Part shown: positions 6,206 through 11,537 of the stretch, piece by piece
Layout of the letters: every line of letters starts with the position of its first letter
Numbering within the stretch: the stretch's first letter is position 1
Assembly: GCA_041687095.1 (NCBI GenBank)
Contig: JAWLCQ010000146.1
Span: 1-13,018, forward strand
Direction: 5' to 3'
Origin: JAWLCQ01 sp041687095
GTDB taxonomy: Bacteria; Planctomycetota; Phycisphaerae; SM23-33
DNA: 13,018 bases
The notes under the pieces: generated by a model
Database searches by the model: none
Seen by the model: the letters and a program-made list of their open reading frames with translations, nothing else
What the model was told of the DNA's origin: nothing
Made by a program: the position numbers and the translations under genes

Positions 6206-7480
6206 ATGGCTCGCAAGACGCAATCGTACGACGTGAAGGACCTCAAACTCGCCCCCGAGGGCAAGCGGCGCATCCTGTGGGCGGACCACTACATGCCCGT
6301 GCTCGCGCAGATCCGCGAGCGGTTCGCGAAGGAAAAGCCCCTCAAGGGTCGGCGGATGAGCGCCTGCCTGCACGTGACGGCCGAGACCGCCAACCTCTGC
6401 CGCGCCCTCGCCGCCGGCGGGGCGGACCTGGTGCTGTGCGCGTCGAACCCGCTGAGCACGCAGGATGACGTCGCCGCCTCGCTCGTCGAGGACTTCGGGA
6501 TGAAGGTCTACTCGATCCGCGGGGAGGACCGGGACACCTACTACGCCCACATCAAGGCCGCCTGCGAGCACCGCCCCACCGTGACGATGGACGACGGGGC
6601 CGACCTCGTCGCCGCCCTCCACGGGGAACTGTCGCAGTACGGGGACGCCATCGTCGCCTCCATGGAGGAGACCACCACGGGCGTCATCCGCCTCCGCGCG
6701 ATGGAAGTCGCCGGGGCCCTGCACTTCCCCGTCATCGCCGTCAACGACGCCCAGACCAAGCACCTGTTCGACAACCGCTACGGGACCGGGCAGTCCACGC
6801 TGGACGGGATCATCCGCGCCACCGACATCCTCCTCGCCGGGCGGACCATCGTCGTCGCGGGGTACGGCTGGTGCGGACGCGGCGTGTCCACGCGGGCCCG
6901 CGGGATGGGCGCCAACGTCATCGTCACCGAGATCGACCCCGTCCGCGCCCTCGAGGCCGCCATGGACGGGTTCCGCGTCATGCCCATGAAGGACGCGGCG
7001 AAGATCGGCGACCTGTTCGTCACCGTCACCGGGGACATCCACGTCATCGACGGGCCCCACTTCGAGCGCATGCAGGACGGGGCCATCGTCTGCAACAGCG
7101 GGCACTTCAACGTCGAACTCAACCTCGAGGCCCTCGAGAAGATGGCCAAGAAGGTCAACCGCGGCGTGCGGCAGAACGTCGACGAGTTCGTGATGAAGGA
7201 CGGGCGGCGGATCTTCGTCCTCGGCGAGGGGCGGCTCGTCAACCTCGCCTGCGCCGAAGGCCACCCCGCCAGCGTCATGGACATGTCCTTCGCCACGCAG
7301 GCCCTCACCACCGAGTGGGCCATCAAGAACGAAGGCCGCCTCGACGTGAAGGTCCACGACGTCCCCAAGACCATCGACGAGAACGTCGCGAGCCTCAAGC
7401 TCAAGAGCATGAACATCCGCATGGACAAGCTCACCCCCGAGCAGAAGAAGTACCTGGCGTCGTTCGAGATGGGCACGTAG
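6206..7480 (+). CDS. ahcY: Adenosylhomocysteinase (S-adenosylhomocysteine hydrolase)
   Basis: Cytosolic NAD-dependent enzyme that splits S-adenosylhomocysteine into adenosine and homocysteine, relieving product inhibition of methyltransferases and feeding the methionine cycle. The ATG at 6206 has AGAGGTGA (6192-6199) six bases upstream. Catalytic-region residues are in place: H56 in CLHVTAETA, D130 in TMDDGAD, E155 in SMEETTTG, K185 and D189 in DAQTKHLFDN, followed by RYGTGQS. The NAD-binding Rossmann loop is GYGWCGRG (219-226). At 424 aa it is the shorter form without the insertion found in many bacterial and eukaryotic enzymes. It ends in YLASFEMGT rather than the HYRY-type tail of the eukaryotic form, as in archaeal and some thermophilic enzymes. 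GHFN replaces the common GHFD. It is followed by a strong hairpin, so co-transcription with pyrC is uncertain. Confidence 0.97.
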   Translation: MARKTQSYDVKDLKLAPEGKRRILWADHYMPVLAQIRERFAKEKPLKGRRMSACLHVTAETANLCRALAAGGADLVLCASNPLSTQDDVAASLVEDFGMKVYSIRGEDRDTYYAHIKAACEHRPTVTMDDGADLVAALHGELSQYGDAIVASMEETTTGVIRLRAMEVAGALHFPVIAVNDAQTKHLFDNRYGTGQSTLDGIIRATDILLAGRTIVVAGYGWCGRGVSTRARGMGANVIVTEIDPVRALEAAMDGFRVMPMKDAAKIGDLFVTVTGDIHVIDGPHFERMQDGAIVCNSGHFNVELNLEALEKMAKKVNRGVRQNVDEFVMKDGRRIFVLGEGRLVNLACAEGHPASVMDMSFATQALTTEWAIKNEGRLDVKVHDVPKTIDENVASLKLKSMNIRMDKLTPEQKKYLASFEMGT

Positions 7481-7501
7481 CGCGGCGAGCGGAACGGATC
7501 G

Positions 7502-7539
7502 GCGTGCGGGGCCCGGAAGGCAATCCGGGCCCCGCATGC
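7502..7539 (+). terminator. Strong 16-bp hairpin between ahcY and pyrC
   Basis: Positions 7502-7517 pair with 7524-7539 (core GGGGCCCGGA/TCCGGGCCCC) with one G-U pair and a 6-base loop. It lies 21 bases after the ahcY stop, as expected for a terminator, but no T tract follows. It may instead protect the ahcY mRNA 3' end or attenuate read-through into pyrC. The ATG at 7536 lies inside this stem, which argues against using it as the pyrC start. Confidence 0.6.
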
Positions 7540-7598
7540 GTATGAGGCAATCGGTCGTTCGTCAAACCAGCGCACCTGAAGGTGAACGGGCGGCAAGC

Positions 7599-8873
7599 AT
7601 GTACGATCTACTGATACAAAACGGTCGCGTGGTCGATCCGGCCAACCGGATCGATGAGCGCATGGACCTCGCCATCGCGGACGGGAAGATCGCCGCCGTC
7701 CGCAAGGCCATCCACTCCGACGCGCACAAGGTCGTCGACGCCAAGGGCCGCCTCGTCTGCCCCGGGCTCATCGACATCCACGTGCACTGCCGCGAACCCG
7801 GGCACGAGGAGGAGGAGACCATCGCCTCCTCCGCCGCCGCCGCCGTCGCGGGCGGGTTCACCACCATCCTCGCCATGCCCAACACCCACCCGCCCCTGGA
7901 CGACGATACGGCCATCCGCCAGGTGGTCCGCCGGGGCGAGGAGGCCAATCTCGCCCGCGTCCTGGCGGCCGGGTGCATCACCCGCAACCGCGAAGGCAAG
8001 GAACTGGCGGAGATGGCCCTGATGAAAGCCGCCGGGGCCGTCGCCTTCACCGACGACGGGGACGGGGTGGCGTCGTCGTCGGTCATGCAGCGGGCCCTGC
8101 AGTACGCGGGCATGGTCGGGGCGCCCCTCCTCCAGCACTGCCAGGACCCCGACCTCGCCAGCGGCGCCATGAACAGCGGCGCCGTCGCCGTCCGCCTGGG
8201 CCTGGGCGGGATCCCCGGATCCGCCGAGGAGATCATGCTCCGCCGCGACCTGGAACTCGTCGAGCGCACCGGGGCCCGCTACCACGTGCAGCACGTCTCC
8301 ACCCGCGGGGCGGTGGACCTGCTCCGCGAGGCCCGCCGGCGCGGCCTGCCCGTGACGGCCGAGGCCACCCCCCACCACCTGCTGCTCACCGACGCCGCCT
8401 GCATGACCTACGACTCCAACTACAAGATGAACCCGCCCCTGCGAACGCTGGAGGACGTCGAAGCCCTCCGCCAGGGCGTGGCGGACGGGACCATCGACGC
8501 CCTCGCCACCGACCACGCCCCGCACTCCAAGGAGGAGAAGGAGCAGGAGTTCAACCTCGCCCCCTTCGGGATCATCTCCATCGAGTGCGCCCTGGGCCTC
8601 TACGCCCGCGCCCTCGTCGATACCGGCCTGATGACCTGGAACGCCCTCATCGACCGCATGACCGCCGGGCCCGCGGCCGTCCTGGGCCTGCCCTCCGGGA
8701 CCCTCTCCGTCGGCGGCCCCGCCGACGTCACCATCATCGACACCGACACCGAGTGGACCGTCGACGTCAACCGCTTCCGCTCCAAGAGCCGCAACTGCCC
8801 CTACCACGGCTGGCAGCTCGGGGCCCAGCCCATGGTCACCATCGTCGGCGGCGAGATCAAGTACACCGTGTGA
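7599..8873 (+). CDS. pyrC: Dihydroorotase, type I
   Basis: Third step of de novo pyrimidine synthesis: interconverts carbamoyl-aspartate and dihydroorotate in the cytosol. I chose the ATG at 7599 because the product then begins MYDLLIQNGRVVDP, the usual amidohydrolase N-terminus; the upstream in-frame ATG at 7536 lies in a hairpin and adds an atypical tail. AAGGTGA (7579-7585) is a somewhat distant ribosome site. The 424-aa protein has the metal ligands of type I enzymes: H61 and H63 (DIHVHCREPG), the bridging aspartate D153 (TDDG), H180, H232 (QHVST) and D305 (ATDHAPH). H180 lies in HCQD where HCED is usual. Substrate-site N275 lies in YDSNYKMNPP. No pyrB lies beside it. The gene ends at 8871-8873, exactly where a MITE-like element begins. 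Confidence 0.95.
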   Translation: MYDLLIQNGRVVDPANRIDERMDLAIADGKIAAVRKAIHSDAHKVVDAKGRLVCPGLIDIHVHCREPGHEEEETIASSAAAAVAGGFTTILAMPNTHPPLDDDTAIRQVVRRGEEANLARVLAAGCITRNREGKELAEMALMKAAGAVAFTDDGDGVASSSVMQRALQYAGMVGAPLLQHCQDPDLASGAMNSGAVAVRLGLGGIPGSAEEIMLRRDLELVERTGARYHVQHVSTRGAVDLLREARRRGLPVTAEATPHHLLLTDAACMTYDSNYKMNPPLRTLEDVEALRQGVADGTIDALATDHAPHSKEEKEQEFNLAPFGIISIECALGLYARALVDTGLMTWNALIDRMTAGPAAVLGLPSGTLSVGGPADVTIIDTDTEWTVDVNRFRSKSRNCPYHGWQLGAQPMVTIVGGEIKYTV

Positions 8874-9069
8874 GGAACCGTTCACGCCCTTCCAAACAGC
8901 AGGAAGGGCGTGAAGAAAGGGGCCTGTCGGGAGGCGAAGGCGGGAAAGGCGCAGGGAGCCTCGAAAACGGGGACTGGCTCCGCAGCGGCATGCTTCTTGC
9001 CGCGCAGGTGCCTGTCCCCTTTTTCGAGGCGGTGCGGAACTCATCACCCGCGCTCCCGTGAACGGAAAC
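8874..9069. mobile_element. MITE-like element inserted at the pyrC stop codon
   Basis: A 196-bp block with inverted ends GGAACCGTTCACG (8874-8886) and CGTGAACGGAAAC (9057-9069), 10 of 13 bases matching including an uninterrupted CCGTTCACG. It is flanked by CCGTGTGA (8866-8873, containing the pyrC stop) and CCGTGTGG (9070-9077), 7 of 8 identical, as expected for an 8-bp target duplication. Inside are a perfect 13-bp hairpin, TTCACGCCCTTCC/GGAAGGGCGTGAA (8881-8914), and a long palindrome (8958-9030). The outer motif matches the termini of the element at 9905-10049. The first hairpin may also stop pyrC transcription, though no T tract follows. No credible ORF is present. Confidence 0.6.
8958..9030. 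repeat. Long REP-like palindrome within the element
   Basis: GCCTCGAAAACGGGGAC (8958-8974) pairs with GTCCCCTTTTTCGAGGC (9014-9030), 16 of 17 bases. An inner stem GCGGCA/TGCCGC (8985-8990, 8998-9003) follows, and there is partial symmetry of ACTGGCTCC against GGTGCCTGT. To my recollection, GGGGACAGGCACC-type palindromes of this kind recur in some bacterial genomes as REP-like repeats. No transposase is in the window. Confidence 0.65.
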
Positions 9070-9149
9070 CCGTGTGGGGACCGGGGACCGGAGGACCGAG
9101 ACGGGCGAGGGGAGAGCGTGGATAATCAGGCAAGGACGAGGGCCTGGCC

Positions 9150-9464
9150 ATGCGGACGAAAGACCTTCTCACCGCTGTGAAGCAGACGTTGCGCGAGGCG
9201 TTCGGGGAACGCCTCTGGGGAGTCGTGCTGTATGGCTCCGAAGCCCGCGGACAGGCGGGACCCGACAGCGACGTTGATCTCCTCGTGCTGCTGAACGACA
9301 CGCCCCGCGAGCCCCACGATTCCCGCCTTTGCGTGGACGTGCTGTACGACCTCGTGCTGGAGTCCGGCCGCCCCATCCACGCCGAACCCATCGGCCGCGC
9401 CGACTACGAAGCCAACGGCGCCCCCCTCTACGTCACCGCCAAGCGCGAGGGCGTGCTCCTGTAA
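9150..9464 (+). CDS. mntA: Minimal nucleotidyltransferase (MNT), antitoxin-type partner of HEPN
   Basis: 104-aa protein of the DNA polymerase beta-like nucleotidyltransferase superfamily. It contains GSEARGQAGPDSDVDLLV (29-46), matching GSxARGxAxxxSDxDLxV: G29/S30 bind the triphosphate and D41/D43 bind metal. E79 in HAEPI may be the third acidic ligand. In characterised MNT-HEPN modules, such proteins act as antitoxins by adding AMP to the HEPN RNase toxin. GAGGG (9138-9142) sits 7 bases before the ATG, and a -10-like GATAAT lies at 9121-9126 without a clear -35. The stop is followed 12 bases later by the HEPN ATG, so the two are probably one transcript. The pair sits between two MITE-like elements. 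The symbol follows the MNT naming and assumes that role. Confidence 0.82.
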   Translation: MRTKDLLTAVKQTLREAFGERLWGVVLYGSEARGQAGPDSDVDLLVLLNDTPREPHDSRLCVDVLYDLVLESGRPIHAEPIGRADYEANGAPLYVTAKREGVLL

Positions 9465-9476
9465 CGACGGGAGCGG

Positions 9477-9866
9477 ATGACCTGTGGGCAAGGGCCCTGG
9501 AGGCCCTGCGTGTTGCGGTGCATGCATGATCTTCCCGTCAGTGCGGACGCAGCGGCCTCACGGGCTTACTACGCCGCCTTCTATGCGGTTTCCGCCCTGT
9601 TCGCCGCTCGCGGACAGATCTTCTCCAAACACAGCGCTGTGGAGGCCGCGGTCCACCGCGAACTGGTGCGATCCGGGCACTGGCCGCAGGAGCATGGAAA
9701 GGCGTACAGCAGGCTCTCGCAGCTCCGCGCGCGCGGCGACTACGGCGGCGGGAAACATGTGGAACCCGCCGACGCCGAGGAAGCCCTCGCGGCCGCCCAT
9801 GGAATCGTCAGGGCCGTCTCCTCTGAAGATGCGGCACTCTTTTCGCTTCCCCCTGATCTGCAGTAA
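9477..9866 (+). CDS. hepT: HEPN-domain protein (probable RNase toxin), 5' end apparently frameshifted
   Basis: 129 aa from the ATG at 9477. From about residue 22 it is a clear HEPN domain: SADAAASRAYYAAFYAVSA, then KHSAVEAAVHRELVRSGHW, then LRARGDYGGG and a final Ala-rich helix. The first 16 residues are Cys/Trp-rich and unlike the family. The same DNA in another frame (9476-9523) encodes DDLWARALEALRVAVH, the usual first HEPN helix. The two frames meet at GCATGCAT (9520-9527); removing one GCAT gives a continuous protein (...RVAVHDLPVSADAAASR). The shifted frame has no ATG or GTG start after the MNT gene. An ATG at 9522 would give a 114-aa protein without helix 1. The canonical RX4-6H motif is not clear: R61-X6-H68 and R86-X7-H94 are the candidates. 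It may be inactive; a sequencing error is possible. Confidence 0.7.
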   Translation: MTCGQGPWRPCVLRCMHDLPVSADAAASRAYYAAFYAVSALFAARGQIFSKHSAVEAAVHRELVRSGHWPQEHGKAYSRLSQLRARGDYGGGKHVEPADAEEALAAAHGIVRAVSSEDAALFSLPPDLQ

Positions 9867-9904
9867 CGATTCCGTTCGGGCGGGGTGTCCGGCTTCTGGG
9901 AGCG

Positions 9905-10049
9905 GTAACCGTTCACGGAGTGCCACCCTCAAGCGGCGCCGTTCAGCCGCTTGGGGGTGCTGCGGCGTGGCGAGCCCCGCACCCCCAAGCCGCGAACAGC
10001 ATGCGGCTTGAGGGTGGCACCCTGTTTGAGCGGTCCCGTGAACGGTTAC
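9905..10049. mobile_element. MITE-like element with two internal REP-type hairpins
   Basis: A 145-bp element with perfect 14-bp inverted ends, GTAACCGTTCACGG (9905-9918) and CCGTGAACGGTTAC (10036-10049), flanked by identical 8-bp direct repeats TGGGAGCG (9897-9904 and 10050-10057). Inside are two hairpins in mirror order: 9924-9937 pairs with 9946-9959 (8-base loop) and 9980-9993 pairs with 10003-10016 (9-base loop), each a 14-bp stem with one imperfection. The two hairpins are also related to each other, sharing GTGCCACCCTCAAGC and CACCCCCAAGC. It is a cousin of the element at 8874-9069 by its termini. It contains no credible gene. Confidence 0.78.
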
Positions 10050-10057
10050 TGGGAGCG

Positions 10058-10327
10058 TATGCCGAATCAGGCAAGGCCGAAGGGGTGTCGCATAAACGAA
10101 CCTGGTTTTTCGTGTCTTGGGATTGGCCCCAACGGGGAATGCCTATACGCTGGTAGACAGTGGAGAAGGGCTTCGATGGCTCACCCTGGGGGGGAGGCCC
10201 TTCAGGAGACTCTGAGACGCGGCCGTGTTGGCGCATGGGCTCACAGTGAGGTCGTGCCGCGTTTCCGCCAAGGTTGGACCGCGGCGTCAGCGTCCGGCCC
10301 GTCAAAAGGTCAGCAAGCGAGGGCAGT
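10058..10327 (+). other. Intergenic leader upstream of the PEP-CTERM gene
   Basis: 270 bases without a gene I can support; ORFs crossing it lack homologous-looking sequence. A tentative promoter is TTGGCC (10123-10128) with TACGCT (10146-10151), 17 bases apart, leaving a leader of about 170 bases. A slightly AT-richer patch lies at 10091-10118. I see no riboswitch or RNA gene. Confidence 0.3.
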
Positions 10328-11209
10328 ATGAACCGAGCAGTGACCGTCGCGATCGCATTTCTCTGTGTGGTTGGGCTCGTGGACTCCGCATTCGGCATCT
10401 CGGCGAACACGGGCTACGGCATTGACCTGATGTTCGATGCCGACGACCCCCAGACCGCGATCTTCGCCCGCAACCTCAACTCGACGGAGTTCTGGTCCTC
10501 CACGTTCGTCCAGCCGGGCATCGCCCTGATCCCGTTGGACGGGGTGACCTACCGGGCCTTCGCCGGCGCGGCGCACTTCAGGACGTATAACATGGGCGAC
10601 ACGATCACCAGCGGGTACGGCGATGCCTGGACGATCACGCGGACCCTGTCGCTCGGCCCGGGCGCCGGCGACGACGACGTGCTCTACCTCGGGGCCGAGC
10701 CCGCCAACGCCAGGACGCCCCTGGTGCCCATCTACACGGGCAACTGGGTGGCCGCGGGCAGCCTGGGGATCATGGTCGGAGCCCGCTACCGCTACGCCGC
10801 CGCCTACACCCAGATCACCAGCTACAAGCCCGTCCAGATCATCAACGGGAGCACCGTGACCTACGGCGATTACCTCGCCTCCCATCATCCCTACACCGCC
10901 TACCTGCAGAGCGGCGATTCGGGCAAGCCGCTGTTCGTGGTCAGCACGGCCGGCGACGCCTACTACATCGCCAGCCACTACACCACGCGCTCCGCCTACT
11001 CGCCGATCCCGGACCTGCTGAGCATGCATCCCAACGCCACGTACGTCGGCTATGACGGTGCGCTCGCGAAGTACATCGACATCCACCCCGCGACCGATGT
11101 GACCTGGAGTTTCGTCACCGTCCCCGAGCCCGCCTCCCTGTCGCTGTGCCTGCTCGGGGCGCTGGCCTGCCGCCGCCGCCGGCGCCGCCGCCCCGCCACC
11201 GGCATCTGA
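10328..11209 (+). CDS. PEP-CTERM protein with trypsin-like serine protease motifs
   Basis: 293 aa from the ATG at 10328, preceded by GCGAGGG (10317-10323); an upstream in-frame start (10274) would bury the signal peptide. Residues 1-23 are a signal peptide ending SAFG. The C-terminus is a sorting tail: VPEPAS (265-270), a short hydrophobic helix SLCLLGALA, then seven arginines, the form recognised by the EpsH/XrtA exosortase system. In the body, SGDSGKPLF (195-203) matches the GDSGGPL catalytic-Ser motif of trypsin-like proteases (S198). AGAAHF (H83) fits the TAAHC site, and DDDVLYL (D117) fits the DIALL site; order and spacing agree with a His-Asp-Ser triad. Lys replaces the second Gly after Ser. 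It is probably anchored to the cell surface or extracellular matrix. The triad is inferred by eye. A hairpin CAGGGGG/CCCCCTG (11216-11240) follows the stop. Confidence 0.85.
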   Translation: MNRAVTVAIAFLCVVGLVDSAFGISANTGYGIDLMFDADDPQTAIFARNLNSTEFWSSTFVQPGIALIPLDGVTYRAFAGAAHFRTYNMGDTITSGYGDAWTITRTLSLGPGAGDDDVLYLGAEPANARTPLVPIYTGNWVAAGSLGIMVGARYRYAAAYTQITSYKPVQIINGSTVTYGDYLASHHPYTAYLQSGDSGKPLFVVSTAGDAYYIASHYTTRSAYSPIPDLLSMHPNATYVGYDGALAKYIDIHPATDVTWSFVTVPEPASLSLCLLGALACRRRRRRRPATGI

Positions 11210-11263
11210 GGCCGGCAGGGGGCAACGGGGGGGCCCCCTGCTGCGCATCCTGCAAGGCCGGCA

Positions 11264-11327
11264 GGGATGCAGGGGATACAAGGGATGGGAGTCTACCCGC
11301 TCCGATCCCCTGTATCCCCTGCATCCC
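11264..11327. repeat. 23-bp inverted repeat of GGGAT-rich units
   Basis: Arm 11264-11286 is the reverse complement of 11305-11327 at 22 of 23 positions, built from GGGATGCAGGGGATACA-type units. GGAG/CTCC (11288-11291, 11300-11303) extends the stem to an 8-base loop. AGGCCGGCAGGG occurs at 11209-11220 and again at 11255-11266, at the left edge. It lies between the PEP-CTERM gene and the convergent ABC transporter gene, and may act as a two-way terminator or be a dispersed repeat. A smaller hairpin ATCCTCG/CGAGGAT (11362-11381) follows. Confidence 0.7.
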
Positions 11328-11408
11328 CGCTCTCTCCCCCTCTGTACTGCAAACGCGCAAGATCCTCGCTTTTACGAGGATGTTCTCCGGTCCTCAAACG
11401 GCGCTCAC

Positions 11409-11469
11409 TTCGATTGGGACCGTGGTAAGGGCGACAGCCCAATCGAAAATCGCAAATCGTAAATCGAAA
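11409..11469. repeat. Inverted repeat leading into four tandem ATCGNAA heptads
   Basis: TTCGATTGGG (11409-11418) pairs with CCCAATCGAA (11438-11447) across 19 bases. From 11442 four 7-base units follow without gaps: ATCGAAA, ATCGCAA, ATCGTAA, ATCGAAA (to 11469). The AT-rich run is out of character for this GC-rich region. A GC palindrome (about 11472-11495) and the motif GCGTCTCCGCGTCTCTGCGG follow before the ABC transporter stop. No gene is supported in 11210-11537. Confidence 0.6.
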
Positions 11470-11537
11470 TTGGCAGCGGGCGCAGCCCGCGCTGCGTCTC
11501 CGCGTCTCTGCGGCCGGTCCCGCCCAGCCGCCAGGGC

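Noticed and set aside
6128..7537. 469-aa minus-strand ORF opposite ahcY
   Set aside because: Antisense shadow of an unmistakable adenosylhomocysteinase; no start site or motif of its own.
7608..9047. 479-aa minus-strand ORF opposite pyrC
   Set aside because: It mirrors a complete dihydroorotase with all metal ligands, and its Gly/Val/Asp-rich composition has no recognisable motif.
8874..10049. Single composite transposon carrying the MNT-HEPN pair between the two elements
   Set aside because: Each element has its own flanking duplication, while the outermost flanks (CCGTGTGA and TGGGAGCG) do not match each other.
9124..10076. 12-base direct repeat AATCAGGCAAGG at 9124 and 10065 as attachment sites of an island
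   Set aside because: A few repeated 12-mers are expected by chance in 13 kb, it does not coincide with the element ends, and no integrase is present.
11442..11469. Short CRISPR array
   Set aside because: The units are contiguous 7-mers without spacers and no cas gene is visible.
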